Source: Streptomyces sp. NBC_01296
GTDB lineage: Bacteria > Actinomycetota > Actinomycetes > Streptomycetales > Streptomycetaceae
Assembly (NCBI RefSeq): GCF_035984415.1
Contig: NZ_CP130720.1
Coordinates: 7,440,001 to 7,504,000, forward strand
DNA: 64,000 nt
Direction of reading: 5' to 3'
Made by a program: the position numbers and the translations under genes
The notes under the pieces: model-generated
What the model was told of the DNA's origin: nothing
The model's input: only the letters and a program-made list of their open reading frames with translations
Database searches by the model: none
Shown: positions 26,878-35,880 of the stretch, in pieces
Layout of the letters: the number at the start of each line of letters is the position of its first letter
Position numbering within the stretch: position 1 is the stretch's first letter

Positions 26878-27792
26878 GTGATCGACCCCCGCCGGCTGCG
26901 CATCCTGCGGGCCGTGGCGGACCACCGTACGGTGACCGCCGCGGCCGCAGCCCTGTACCTCACCCCGTCCGCCGTCTCCCAGCAGCTCGCGGCGCTGGAG
27001 CAGGAGACCGGGCACGTGCTGCTGACCCGCAGCGGCCGCGGGGTACGGCTGACGGCAGCCGGCGAAATCCTGCTCGGGCACGCCCACGAGGTCCTCGCCC
27101 AGCTGGAGCGCGCCGAAGCCGAGCTCGCGGCCTACGCGGGAGGCGCCGCGGGCGAGGTCACGGTGGCCGCCTTCGCCACCGGCATCGCAGAGGTCCTCGC
27201 CCCGGCGATCGCCCGCCTGGCCCGCGAACACCCGGGCATCCGCCTGCGCGTCCGGGACGCGGAAGGCGACCAGAGCCTGCCGCTGCTGCTGGACGGCGAG
27301 GCCGACCTCGCGCTGGCGGTCGAGTACCGCGGCGCCCCGGGCGCCGACGACGGCCGCCTCTCGGTCCTCCCGCTGTACGCCGAGCCCTTCGACGCGGTCC
27401 TCCCCTCGGGGCACCACCTGGCCGACTTCCCCGAGGTGTCGCTGGCGGACCTGTCCGACGCGGACTGGGTGGGCCAGTATCCCGGGAACCCGTGCCACGA
27501 CGTGACCCTGCTGGCCTGCGAACTGGCGGGCTTCCAACCCCGGTTCGTGCACTCGTCGGACGACTTCCGCGCCGTGACGGCACTGGTGGGAGTCGGGGCG
27601 GGGGTGGCCCTCGTCCCGCGCTCGGCGCTGCGCGGCATGGACCTCAAGGAGGTCCAGGTCCGGCCGGTGGCAGGCTCGGCCCCCACCCGCAGGGTCTTCG
27701 CCGCAACCCGCCGCGGCGCGGAATCCCACCCCCTGATCGCCCCGGTCCTGGCAGCCCTGGGCCACGAGGCGGGCCGCCTGCCCCTGCACTGA
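26878..27792 (+). CDS. LysR-family regulator (ArgP/HTH_1 type)
   Basis: 304-residue regulator. The helix-turn-helix MIDPRRLRILRAVADHRTVTAAAAALYLTPSAVSQQLAALE fills residues 1-45; an effector domain of the PBP2 type spans about 90-295. GAGAAT ends 6 bases before the GTG start, the spacing expected of a leaderless mRNA, and there is no Shine-Dalgarno sequence. It follows tdh-kbl beyond a repeat array, so control of threonine catabolism is possible but not shown. Confidence 0.86.
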   Translation: MIDPRRLRILRAVADHRTVTAAAAALYLTPSAVSQQLAALEQETGHVLLTRSGRGVRLTAAGEILLGHAHEVLAQLERAEAELAAYAGGAAGEVTVAAFATGIAEVLAPAIARLAREHPGIRLRVRDAEGDQSLPLLLDGEADLALAVEYRGAPGADDGRLSVLPLYAEPFDAVLPSGHHLADFPEVSLADLSDADWVGQYPGNPCHDVTLLACELAGFQPRFVHSSDDFRAVTALVGVGAGVALVPRSALRGMDLKEVQVRPVAGSAPTRRVFAATRRGAESHPLIAPVLAALGHEAGRLPLH

Positions 27793-27828
27793 GCCGGAGC
27801 GTGGGGGTCGGGTCCGAGGACTTCGACC

Positions 27829-28512
27829 TCACGGATTGCGATCCAGCGGGGCACGAGGTGCATCGGCGGGGCTGAACCGCACTGCTGTCATGCGTTCCCG
27901 CGATATCCGGTCGACCAGTACCACCGAGACCGCCTCCGGCACCGCTGCCGAGTCGTGCAGGCAGAGCGCTTCGAGCAGTCGGTCCAGTCCCTGCCGGTGT
28001 CGGGCGAAGACGCGCCGAGGGGCCCGTCGGGCCCGCGCCTCCTGCCCGGCCAGGGCCTCGGCCGCTCCGACGTCCAACAGGACGACGTGCAGCTCACCGC
28101 CGCGGCGCCGCGCCGTCCAGGAGAGCCACCGCCGCATCCAGGTCCGGCTGCCGCAGTCGTGGGCCAGGAGCGGTCCCCCCGAGAGGATTTCGGCGCGCAG
28201 CCGCAGCAAGTGCCTGAGCCGGGCCCACGGGCGGTACACCGCGTACGGCAGCCACGCGGGCATCAGGGCCTCGCAGGCGAGGTGCGAGGCCCTGGGGTCG
28301 ACGACGGGCGCCATGCGCGACCAGCGGCGGAGCAGGGTGCTCTTGCCGCTGCCGGGCAGTCCGGACACCACCACCACGGCACCCGCCGGGTACGACATCA
28401 GGAGCGGTCCGCCGCCCCGCCCCCGCAGGTCCACCAACCCGCGCGGGCGTATGACCGGTCCGGCCGCGCCCTCGCCGACGGCCTTCCCGTCCCTCACGTC
28501 CACCGCGGACAT
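27829..28512 (-). CDS. P-loop ATP-binding protein, kinase-like
   Basis: 227-residue cytosolic protein. Walker A GLPGSGKSTLLRRW is near residue 53, preceded by the hydrophobic strand AVVVVSG; HDCGSRTWMRRWL and LHVVLLDVGAAEALAGQEARARR follow, as in AAA_33/zeta-toxin-like small-molecule kinases that phosphorylate sugars or nucleotides. I cannot assign a substrate. GGAGG lies 9 bases upstream of the ATG. It lies alone between two regulators; its 3' end approaches the convergent LysR gene at 36 bases. Confidence 0.72.
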   Translation of the reverse strand: MSAVDVRDGKAVGEGAAGPVIRPRGLVDLRGRGGGPLLMSYPAGAVVVVSGLPGSGKSTLLRRWSRMAPVVDPRASHLACEALMPAWLPYAVYRPWARLRHLLRLRAEILSGGPLLAHDCGSRTWMRRWLSWTARRRGGELHVVLLDVGAAEALAGQEARARRAPRRVFARHRQGLDRLLEALCLHDSAAVPEAVSVVLVDRISRERMTAVRFSPADAPRAPLDRNP

Positions 28513-28661
28513 GCCACTCGCCTCCCCCTCTGTGCACCCGACACGGAGTGATCGCTACGCTCTCCGTCGACGTGGCGGACGCCAAGGGGGCGGCGCGCCC
28601 GCCGGCATCCCCGGCGTGCGCGCGCCGCTGCAGCACTGTCCAGGGCGGTCTCCGGCATACT

Positions 28662-28692
28662 CGCCGCGAACGGGGGTCGCCCCCTTGCGGCG
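28662..28692 (-). terminator. Hairpin downstream of the DeoR-family gene
   Basis: CGCCGC pairs with GCGGCG and, inside, GGGGG pairs with CCCCC around a TCG loop, with two single-base bulges. It lies 47 bases after the stop of the leftward DeoR-type gene and 150 bases before the next start. Confidence 0.55.
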
Positions 28693-28738
28693 TCCACGAT
28701 CCTCGCAGGCCGGTCGGCCGCCCCTCACAGGGGGCCTC

Positions 28739-29527
28739 TCACACCCGCCGTACCTCCACACCCGCCTCTTCGAACTCCGCCGCCACCGCGTCCGGGAGGG
28801 ATACGTCCGTCACGAGGATGTCCACCGAGCGGGTCGGGCAGATGCGGGCGAAGGCGCGGACCGCGAGTTTGCTGGAGTCCGCCGCGATGACCACCCGGCG
28901 GGCCCGCTCGCACAGCAGGCGGTTCATCGCGGCCTCGTCCTCGTGGCGGGTCGCCGCGCCGTCCGTCGGGTCGAAGGCGTCCACGCCGACGACCGCCGTG
29001 TCCATCGTGAGCTGGCCCAGTACCTGCTGGGCCAGCGGGCCGGTCAGCTCGTACGACTGGGGCCGGGCGACCCCGCCCGTCAGCACGATCTTGAACTGCG
29101 GCCTGATGACGAGCTCGCCCGCGATGTTGAGCGCGTTGGTCACCACCGTCAGCGCCGGCGAGCCCGACGCCAGGTCCGGGCGGCCGGCCAGGGCGCGGGC
29201 CACCTCCGTGGTCGTCGTGCCGCCGGTCAGGCCGATCACCTCGCCCGGCGTGATCAGCTCCGCCACCGCCTCGCTGATGCGCTGCTTCTCCGCGGCGCGG
29301 CGGGACGTCCGGTAGCGCAGGGGGAGTTCGTACGAGACGCCGTGGACCACCGCCCCGCCGCGCGTGCGGACCAGCAGCTGCTGCTCGGCCAGCTGGTCGA
29401 GGTCGCGGCGGATGGTCGCGGCGGACACGCCGAGGCTCTCCGCCGCCGGCTCGACCTCCAGCTCGCCCCGCTCCACCAGCAGATCCAGCAGCGTCTGCCA
29501 GCGCTCCTTGCGGGTCATGGAACCCAC
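28739..29527 (-). CDS. DeoR-family sugar-phosphate repressor
   Basis: 262-residue repressor. N-terminal winged helix with GVSAATIRRDLDQLAEQQLLVRTRGG (residues 33-60) is the DeoR signature; the C-terminal DeoRC sensor domain has IGLTGGTTTTEVARAL and KIVLTGGVARPQSYELTGP, as in sugar-phosphate-binding members. It is divergent from a SIS-domain gene and a class II aldolase gene, which it probably represses until a phosphorylated sugar appears. The GTG at 29527 has GAGGGGG 9 bases upstream; ATG 29518 is also in frame. Confidence 0.88.
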   Translation of the reverse strand: MGSMTRKERWQTLLDLLVERGELEVEPAAESLGVSAATIRRDLDQLAEQQLLVRTRGGAVVHGVSYELPLRYRTSRRAAEKQRISEAVAELITPGEVIGLTGGTTTTEVARALAGRPDLASGSPALTVVTNALNIAGELVIRPQFKIVLTGGVARPQSYELTGPLAQQVLGQLTMDTAVVGVDAFDPTDGAATRHEDEAAMNRLLCERARRVVIAADSSKLAVRAFARICPTRSVDILVTDVSLPDAVAAEFEEAGVEVRRV

Positions 29528-29577
29528 GGCGATCGACCCCCTCGGGTGTGCTCCATCGGCCTACGCGTCGACATTAA

Positions 29578-29598
29578 CTCAGGAGATCAACCCCTGAG
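29578..29598 (+). promoter_or_regulatory. DeoR operator candidate
   Basis: CTCAGG (29578) and CCTGAG (29593) form an inverted repeat with a 9-base gap in the divergent promoter region, 70 bases before the SIS gene. The nearby TTGAAGTTGCGTGAAA contains a short direct TGAA repeat. Confidence 0.4.
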
Positions 29599-29667
29599 GT
29601 GCTTGAAGTTGCGTGAAATGGGCCGCTACCTTGCAGGAAACTGCACCGACCACGCCAGGGAGCCGCC

Positions 29668-30570
29668 ATGAGCCACGTCGCGTACGAGTTGGGCACACAG
29701 CCCGAGTGCTGGGAGCGGGCCGCCGAACTGGCCCCCGCCCAGCGGGCGTTGCTGCCCCAGCCGGGGGAGCGTACCGCGATCGTCGGGTGCGGGACCTCTT
29801 ACTACATGGCCCAGGCGGCCGCCGCCCTGCGCGAGGAGGTGGGCCAGGGGGAGACCGACGCCTTCCCCGCCTCGGAGTTCCCCCTGCACCGCCGCTACGA
29901 CCGGGTCGTCGCGCTGACCCGGTCCGGTACCACGACCGAGGTGCTGGACCTGCTGGCCGGGCTGCGGGACGCCGGTGTGCGTACGACCGCCGTCATCGGG
30001 GACCCGGCGACGCCGGTGATGACCCTCGCCGACGAGCTCGTCGTCCTCGACTTCGCCGACGAGCAGTCCGTCGTGCAGACCCGTTTCGCGACGACCGCGC
30101 TGACCCTGCTGCGCGCCCACTACGGTCTGCACGACCCGGCCGTCGTCGCCGACGCGCGCACGGCGCTCACCGAGCCGCTGCCCGAGCAGGCGGCGAGCCG
30201 CGGGCAGTTCACCTTCCTCGGTCGCGGCTGGAGCGTGGGCCTCGCCCACGAGGCCGCGCTGAAGATGCGCGAGGCCTCCCTGTCCTGGTCCGAGTCGTAT
30301 CCGGCGATGGAGTACCGGCACGGCCCGATCAGCGTCACCGGGCCCGGCACCCTCACCTGGTCGCTCGGCGAGACCCCCGACGGGCTCGCCGAGCAGGTGC
30401 GGGCGACCGGCGGCCAGTGGGTGGCCGGGCGGCTCGACCCGCTCGCCGAGCTGGTACGGGTCCACCGGCTGGCGATCGCCGTCGCGGCCCACCAGGACCT
30501 GGATCCGGACCAGCCGCGGAACCTGACCCGCTCGGTGATCCTCACCGTCGGCGAGGAGGCGGTCCGATGA
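29668..30570 (+). CDS. SIS-domain sugar isomerase/deaminase (AgaS-like)
   Basis: 300-residue protein with two SIS domains as in the isomerase half of GlmS and in AgaS. The first (about 25-130) has IVGCGTSYYMAQAA and LTRSGTTTEVLDLL, which bind the phosphosugar; the second (about 165-280) has FLGRGWSVGLAHEAALKMREAS and SYPAMEYRHGPIS. It likely deaminates or isomerises an amino-sugar phosphate. Its stop overlaps the ATG of the aldolase gene (ATGA). Together with the divergent DeoR repressor it forms a small sugar catabolic module; the sugar kinase and transporter are not in view. Confidence 0.85.
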   Translation: MSHVAYELGTQPECWERAAELAPAQRALLPQPGERTAIVGCGTSYYMAQAAAALREEVGQGETDAFPASEFPLHRRYDRVVALTRSGTTTEVLDLLAGLRDAGVRTTAVIGDPATPVMTLADELVVLDFADEQSVVQTRFATTALTLLRAHYGLHDPAVVADARTALTEPLPEQAASRGQFTFLGRGWSVGLAHEAALKMREASLSWSESYPAMEYRHGPISVTGPGTLTWSLGETPDGLAEQVRATGGQWVAGRLDPLAELVRVHRLAIAVAAHQDLDPDQPRNLTRSVILTVGEEAVR

Positions 30571-31403
30571 GCCTCGTCTGTGCCGGGACGCTCGTCCTCG
30601 AGGCGGCGGCCGCCGGCCGCGCCGTCGCCGCGTTCAACATCATCACCCTGGAGCACGCCGAGGCCGTCGTCGCCGGGGCGGAACGGGCGGGCCTGCCGGT
30701 CATCCTCCAGCTGAGCGAGAACGCCGTGAAGTTCCGCGGCGGGCAGCTGCTGCCGATCTCGCGGGCCGCCGCCGCCTGCGCGGAGGCCGCCGGGATCCCG
30801 GTCGGCCTGCACCTGGACCACGTCAAGAGCGCCGACCTGCTCCGGCAGGCCGTGGACGCCGGGTTCAGCTCGGTGATGTACGACGCCGCGCAGCTCCCGT
30901 ACGCGGAGAACCTGGAGGCCACCCGCTCCGCGGCCGACTGGGCGCACGCCAACGGGCTGTGGGTCGAAGCCGAACTGGGGGAGGTGGGCGGGAAGAACGG
31001 CGCCGCCCCGCTCGACCCGCACGCGCCCGGTGCCCGTACCGACCCGGACGAGGCCCGGCGGTTCGTGGCCGACTCCGGTGTCGATGCGTTGGCCGTGGCG
31101 ATCGGCAGCAGCCACGCGATGACCAGCCGCACCGCGGCGCTGGACCACGCGCTGCTCGCCCGGCTGGCGAAGACCGTGGACGTGCCCCTGGTGCTGCACG
31201 GCTCCTCGGGCCTGCCGGACGCGGAACTCGCGGCGGCGGTGGCGGGCGGCATCCGGAAGGTCAACATCGGTACCGCGCTGAACCTGGCCATGACCGAGGC
31301 CATCCGCACCCACCTGACCCCGGCGGACCCGCGCCCGTACCTGACGGCGGCCCGTACGGCGATGGCGGCGACGGCCGCGGCGATGATCACGGCGCTGAAC
31401 TGA
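30567..31403 (+). CDS. Class II fructose/tagatose-bisphosphate aldolase family protein
   Basis: 278-residue metal-dependent aldolase. VAAFNIITLEHAEAVV near residue 20, the zinc His and Asp in VGLHLDHVKS, MYDAAQLPYAENL, the Glu in VEAELGEVGG, LAVAIGSSHAM and LVLHGSSGLPD all fit the family, as does KVNIGTALNLAM near the end. The overlap with the SIS gene suggests a pathway like N-acetylgalactosamine or tagatose breakdown, where an AgaS-type step precedes aldol cleavage. The exact bisphosphate substrate cannot be decided. No terminator was recognised in the 232 bases that follow. Confidence 0.88.
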   Translation: MSLVCAGTLVLEAAAAGRAVAAFNIITLEHAEAVVAGAERAGLPVILQLSENAVKFRGGQLLPISRAAAACAEAAGIPVGLHLDHVKSADLLRQAVDAGFSSVMYDAAQLPYAENLEATRSAADWAHANGLWVEAELGEVGGKNGAAPLDPHAPGARTDPDEARRFVADSGVDALAVAIGSSHAMTSRTAALDHALLARLAKTVDVPLVLHGSSGLPDAELAAAVAGGIRKVNIGTALNLAMTEAIRTHLTPADPRPYLTAARTAMAATAAAMITALN

Positions 31404-31635
31404 CCGGAGGTGCGCAAAGGGGGTGAATGCCATGGACAATAGGGCGGGAAACCATCCTTTCCGGTGGCGCGGAAGAGCTGTTTGATCATGCTCGGAGCCC
31501 CCTGGCGTGATCACCGTCGCCTTCAGCGACGTCTTCCGGAGAGCGACGAGTGCGTCGTCATCCCCGAGGCCGCCGACCCGGGTTCCTCCGAGCCGGCCTT
31601 CTCCCCGCGCAACCGGACCGACGCCGTCGCGCGGG

Positions 31636-32424
31636 TCAGCGGGGGGTGAGCCGGGCCTGGTGGCAGGTGATGTGCTGCCATCGGGCCCGGTCCGGCGTCG
31701 CGCCCCGGTCCAGGGTGCGGCGGGCCTCGACCGCGGTGACGTGGCGGTCGGTGGACAGGCACAGCAGGACGAACAGGCCGGTGTGCGAGGGCTCGACGGT
31801 CTCCTCGTAGTACCACTCGGCCGTGACGGTCCGCCGGTCGGCCAGGAAGGGGCGCTGCAGGAAGTCCTGCACGTCGAGGGGGAAGTGCCCGAGCACCCCC
31901 TGCGCCTGGGGCGGGTCCAGGACCAGCCGCTCCACCGGTGCACCGGGCCGGCCGGGCGCTGCCGCGCCGCCGCCCGCCTGCGCCGGACGCCCGTCGAAGG
32001 AGCGGCTCAGCAGCGACCCGGGCTCCACCCGGGCCCGCTCGCCCCGGTGCTCCTCGGCGCGGCCGTTGCGGTACACCGGCTGGACCCGGCACAGCCCCCG
32101 GTCTCCGAACACCACCGCGAACGGGGCGCCGTCGTCGTAGACCCGGGCCCACCACACCAGGGACCGCCCCGCCTTCTCGAGCGTCTTGGCCCGGACGTCG
32201 CCCGGCAGCAGCTCCCAGCACCCCTCGCGGGCGGGGACCCCGGGGTCGACGGGGAGCGCTCCCGGCTCGTGGATCTGGGTCACGCCCGCGGAGTGCTCCG
32301 CCCGGGCGGCGGGGAGCCGGTCCGCCGGTACGCGGTCGGCGGGCGGCCGGTCCGCGGGCGTGCGGTCCCGGCGCTGCGGCATCCGGTCCCGGCCGGCGAA
32401 CTCCTGCTCCCAGGCCTTGTCCAT
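31636..32424 (-). CDS. Hypothetical protein, 262 residues
   Basis: I do not recognise a family. The N-terminal 45 residues are charged and contain short repeats of the form DRxPADR, probably disordered. The folded part (about 55-262) has DVRAKTLEKAGRSLVWWARVYDDGAPFAVVFGDRG and a C-terminal stretch with LDVQDFLQRPFLADRRTVTAEWYYEETVEPSHTGLFVLLCLS. No signal peptide or membrane helix is visible. ATG 32424 has GGGGGGACAC just upstream. It stands alone, convergent with the aldolase operon and divergent from the acyl-CoA dehydrogenase. Confidence 0.75.
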   Translation of the reverse strand: MDKAWEQEFAGRDRMPQRRDRTPADRPPADRVPADRLPAARAEHSAGVTQIHEPGALPVDPGVPAREGCWELLPGDVRAKTLEKAGRSLVWWARVYDDGAPFAVVFGDRGLCRVQPVYRNGRAEEHRGERARVEPGSLLSRSFDGRPAQAGGGAAAPGRPGAPVERLVLDPPQAQGVLGHFPLDVQDFLQRPFLADRRTVTAEWYYEETVEPSHTGLFVLLCLSTDRHVTAVEARRTLDRGATPDRARWQHITCHQARLTPR

Positions 32425-32605
32425 GTGTCCCCCCGGTCCCTTGAACTCCCCTGCCACGCAAGCCCATTGTCCGCCACGGGTCCGCGCCCCGCCGGAGGTC
32501 GGCGGAATCGGCGGCCCGCGAGTCCTTCCCCCTTCTTGGAACACGTTCTACTCTGTGCGCCGCCACCACAGCGACCGGCTGGACCGCGAGACACCCGGAG
32601 GGGCC

Positions 32606-33796
32606 GTGCACCTCGAATACACGCCTGAGCAGCAGCAGTTGCGCACTGAGCTGCGCGCCTACTTCGCCGAGCTGGTGCCGCAGGACGTCTACGCCCGCTA
32701 CGAGGACCCGGCCGCGCAGAAGCGCTTCTACCGGGAGACCATCCGCCGGCTCGGCGCCGACGGCTGGCTCGGGGTCGGCTGGCCCAAGGAGTACGGCGGC
32801 CGCGGGATGTCCCCGATGGACCAGTTCATCTTCTTCGACGAGGCCGCGCAGGCCGTCGTACCGCTGCCGCTGATGGCGCTCAACACCGTCGGACCGACCA
32901 TCATGCAGTTCGGCACCGACGAGCAGAAGGCGTACTTCCTGCCGAAGATCCTGGCCGGCGAGATCGACTTCGCCATCGGCTACAGCGAGCCGGACGCCGG
33001 CACCGACCTCGCGGCGCTCAAGTGCAAGGCCGTCCGCGAGGGCGACGAGGAGACCGGCACGTACGTGGTCAACGGCCAGAAGATCTGGACCACGAACGGC
33101 GACACCGCCGACTGGGTCTGGCTCGCCGTCCGCACCGACCCGGACGCCCCTGCGCACAAGGGCATCACCATGCTCCTCGTGCCGACCGCCGACCCCGGCT
33201 ACTCCTGCACCCTGATCAACACCCTCGCCTCGCACGACACCACCGCCAGCCACTACGAGAACATCCGGGTTCCCGCGAGCCGCCGCGTGGGGCAGGAGAA
33301 CAAGGGCTGGCGCCTGATCACCAACCAGCTCAACCATGAGCGCGTCACCCTGGCCGCCCACGGGACCATGGCCATCCGGGCGTTGCACGACGTACAGCGC
33401 TGGGCCGCCGGGACCAAGCTCGCCGACGGCCGCCGCGTCATCGACCTCTCCTGGGTCCGCGGCCGCCTGGCCCGCACCCACGCCCGGCTCGACGCGATGA
33501 AACTGCTCAACTGGCAGATGGTCAACGCCGTCCAGGACGGCACGCTGACCCCGCAGGACGCCTCCGCCGTCAAGGTGTACGGCTCGGAGGCCCGCAGGGA
33601 CGCGTACGCCTGGCTGATGGAGGTGGTCGGCGCGGCCGGCTCCCTCAAGGACGGCTCCGCGGGCGCGGTGCTGCACGGCGAGCTCGAACGCGGCTACCGC
33701 AGCGCCGTGATCTTCACCTTCGGCGGCGGGAACAACGAGATCCAGCGCGAGATCATCTCCTGGATCGGCCTGGGCATGCCCCGCGTCCGCCGCTGA
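32606..33796 (+). CDS. Acyl-CoA dehydrogenase family protein
   Basis: FAD enzyme of 396 residues introducing a double bond into an acyl-CoA. Present are GWPKEYGGRGMSPMDQ (N-terminal domain), FAIGYSEPDAGTDLAAL (FAD/substrate loop), VVNGQKIWTTNGDTADWVWL (beta domain) and FGGGNNEIQREIISWIGLGMPR at the C terminus, the form seen in steroid-type FadE proteins of actinobacteria. Those often work as alpha2beta2 pairs; no second dehydrogenase subunit lies beside this one. The GTG start is preceded by CCGGAGGGG. It appears monocistronic. Confidence 0.88.
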   Translation: MHLEYTPEQQQLRTELRAYFAELVPQDVYARYEDPAAQKRFYRETIRRLGADGWLGVGWPKEYGGRGMSPMDQFIFFDEAAQAVVPLPLMALNTVGPTIMQFGTDEQKAYFLPKILAGEIDFAIGYSEPDAGTDLAALKCKAVREGDEETGTYVVNGQKIWTTNGDTADWVWLAVRTDPDAPAHKGITMLLVPTADPGYSCTLINTLASHDTTASHYENIRVPASRRVGQENKGWRLITNQLNHERVTLAAHGTMAIRALHDVQRWAAGTKLADGRRVIDLSWVRGRLARTHARLDAMKLLNWQMVNAVQDGTLTPQDASAVKVYGSEARRDAYAWLMEVVGAAGSLKDGSAGAVLHGELERGYRSAVIFTFGGGNNEIQREIISWIGLGMPRVRR

Positions 33797-33819
33797 GGGG
33801 TGGCGCAACCGGCGATCAT

Positions 33820-33861
33820 CATCAGGTTCCAATTCCGAATAATTGGATTCCAATTCTGATG
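33820..33861 (+). promoter_or_regulatory. Nested AT-rich inverted repeats upstream of the multicopper oxidase
   Basis: CATCAG (33820) and CTGATG (33856) enclose CCAATT (33829), AATTGG (33841) and a further CCAATT (33850). This 42-base AT-rich element stands out from the G+C-rich surroundings, 24 bases after the dehydrogenase stop and 120 before the oxidase start. It may be an operator, or end the upstream transcript. Confidence 0.5.
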
Positions 33862-33981
33862 TCTGCCGAATTGCCGCTCAATGAGTGTCTTTCCCGGACC
33901 GGACCGGCGAGCTGCGGCAACGTTCCGAACCAGCCTTGTATCCCTTGAGCGTGAGGCGAGGCGAGGGAAAGGGCGGAGACG

Positions 33982-35877
33982 ATGGTCGGGCGAAGAGACT
34001 TCCTCATGGCCGGTGCCATGGGGGGTGCGGCCATGCTTCCGGGGGGTGTTCTGGGAACGCCAGCGCATGCATCGGACGGTGACGGTCACGGTCACGGGCA
34101 TGGGTCACGGTCTGCAGACACCACGGTGCCGAAGACCCCTCCGCTGACGAAGTACGTCGACGCGCTGCCCACGCCGGTGACGGCCATCCCGGATCCTTCC
34201 GTCTATCCGGGCGCCGACTACTACGAATACACGATGCGGCAGGGCTCCTGGCAATTCCACCGCGACCTCGGGCCGGCAACCGTGTGGGGTTACTGGGCCA
34301 AGAACCCGCACAGCCCTCGCAAGGCGATCGGCATGGGCTATCTCGGTCCGACCATCAGCGTCGACAAGGACCACCCGACCGTCGTCAAGTACCGCAACCA
34401 CCTGCCGACCACCCACCTGTTCCAATCCGTGATCGACGGCATTCGCACCGGGGACCCCCAGCTCACCCCGATCCCGCCGCCGCCCTACGAGCCCATGCAG
34501 CCGTTTCCCCCGAACGTCAATGTGTGGAACGTCGTGCACCAGCACGGCGGTTTCACGGCGCCGCAGTCCGACGGCATGCCGCTGCATTCGTTCAGCCCGG
34601 ACGGCATTCACGCCGAGTCGTACACCACCCTGGACCCGAGCCGGGTCAAACCCAACGAAGCGATCTGCGCCTACACCAACCACGAGCGTTCGTCCCTGCT
34701 CTGGTATCACGACCACGGCATGGGGATGACCAGCCTCAACGTCTATGCGGGCCTGGCAGGTCTCTACGTCATCCGTGACCCGGAGGACGAGCAGCTCGGG
34801 CTGCCGCACGGCGCATTCGAGGTCCCCCTCATCCTGCAGGACCGGACCTTCTACCCGGACGGCTCGCTCGCCTACACCATGACCCTGCAGGAGGGCGAGG
34901 ACACCCCGGTCGTCAACGGAAAGGCGTACCCCTTCCTGGCCGTCGAGCCGCGGCGCTACCGGCTGCGCATTCTCAACGCGTCGAACGAGCGCTTCTGGCG
35001 GCTGAGGTTCGACGTCCCCACGGACGTACTGCTCCAGCCCAACCTGCCGTTCTGGCTGATCGGCACCGACGGCGGTTTCCGTGCTCCGCTGCAGATGCTG
35101 AACTTCCTGATCGGGCCGGCCGAGCGGTACGACCTGATCGTCGACTTCAGCCAGATGCCCATGGGCACGAACATCACGATGACGAACTACCACGCACCGG
35201 TCCACTACCCCGGCATGCCGGGCCAGGGACCGCAGATCTCGGAGATCATGCAGTTCCGGGTCACCAAGCGACTGTCCGGAGGCCCGGACAGGAGCACTCC
35301 GCCCAAGGACCTCAAGCTGCCCACGGCGGAACCCATCGTGCCGAAACCGGACACCCGTCGGCGGCAGTGGGTCGTGTACCAGCACAAGCTCTTCAGCACC
35401 ATGACGTTCAACGCGGTGCCGTTCATGGAGCCGTCCGAGGACTTCATCAAGGCGGGCTCGACCGAGATCTGGGAGTACATCAATCCCAACCACGACGCCC
35501 ACCCGATGCATGTCCACCTCGTCAACTTCCAGGTGTTGAACAGGCAGCCGATCGACGCAGCCGCCTACCAGGCGGACTACGAAAAGTGGATCGACGGTGG
35601 CCGCAAACCGGGGGACATCCCGGTGTTGGAGAAGTACTTCACCGGCCCGCCGATTCCGCCGGACCCGGACGAAGCGCTGTCCGAAAAGGACACGGTCAAA
35701 TCCTATCCGGAGACGGTGACCAGGATCATCTGCCGGGAATTCAGCCCGCCGACGGAAACGATCGCGTCGATTCCGGACAGCGGAACCGAGTTCCCCGCGA
35801 CGTACATCCACCACTGCCACCTGCTCGAACACGAGGACGACGACCTGATGCGCCCCTGGACGATCGTTCAGGACTGA
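33982..35877 (+). CDS. Exported multicopper oxidase, CotA/bilirubin-oxidase type
   Basis: 631-residue copper oxidase. A Tat signal (GRRDFLMAGAMGG, cleavage likely after AHA near residue 30) is followed by a His/Gly-rich stretch. All four copper motifs are visible: HQHGGF, WYHDHGMG, HPMHVHLV and HHCHLLEHEDDDLM, the last two giving the T1 and trinuclear ligands. The overall length and the HCHLLEHED end resemble CotA laccase and phenoxazinone synthase more than small two-domain laccases. Substrates are probably phenols or bilirubin-like compounds. GGCGGAG precedes the ATG. No pigment biosynthesis genes adjoin. Confidence 0.9.
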   Translation: MVGRRDFLMAGAMGGAAMLPGGVLGTPAHASDGDGHGHGHGSRSADTTVPKTPPLTKYVDALPTPVTAIPDPSVYPGADYYEYTMRQGSWQFHRDLGPATVWGYWAKNPHSPRKAIGMGYLGPTISVDKDHPTVVKYRNHLPTTHLFQSVIDGIRTGDPQLTPIPPPPYEPMQPFPPNVNVWNVVHQHGGFTAPQSDGMPLHSFSPDGIHAESYTTLDPSRVKPNEAICAYTNHERSSLLWYHDHGMGMTSLNVYAGLAGLYVIRDPEDEQLGLPHGAFEVPLILQDRTFYPDGSLAYTMTLQEGEDTPVVNGKAYPFLAVEPRRYRLRILNASNERFWRLRFDVPTDVLLQPNLPFWLIGTDGGFRAPLQMLNFLIGPAERYDLIVDFSQMPMGTNITMTNYHAPVHYPGMPGQGPQISEIMQFRVTKRLSGGPDRSTPPKDLKLPTAEPIVPKPDTRRRQWVVYQHKLFSTMTFNAVPFMEPSEDFIKAGSTEIWEYINPNHDAHPMHVHLVNFQVLNRQPIDAAAYQADYEKWIDGGRKPGDIPVLEKYFTGPPIPPDPDEALSEKDTVKSYPETVTRIICREFSPPTETIASIPDSGTEFPATYIHHCHLLEHEDDDLMRPWTIVQD

Positions 35878-35880
35878 CGG

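Noticed and set aside
31464..31649. Small plus-strand frame of 61 codons after the aldolase gene
   Set aside because: No ribosome-binding site and no recognisable motif, and it overlaps the end of the leftward hypothetical gene. Cannot be excluded, but not supported.
33982..35877. Phenoxazinone synthase of an antibiotic cluster
   Set aside because: The oxidase is of that size class, but no biosynthetic genes (NRPS, PKS, kynurenine pathway) lie around it.
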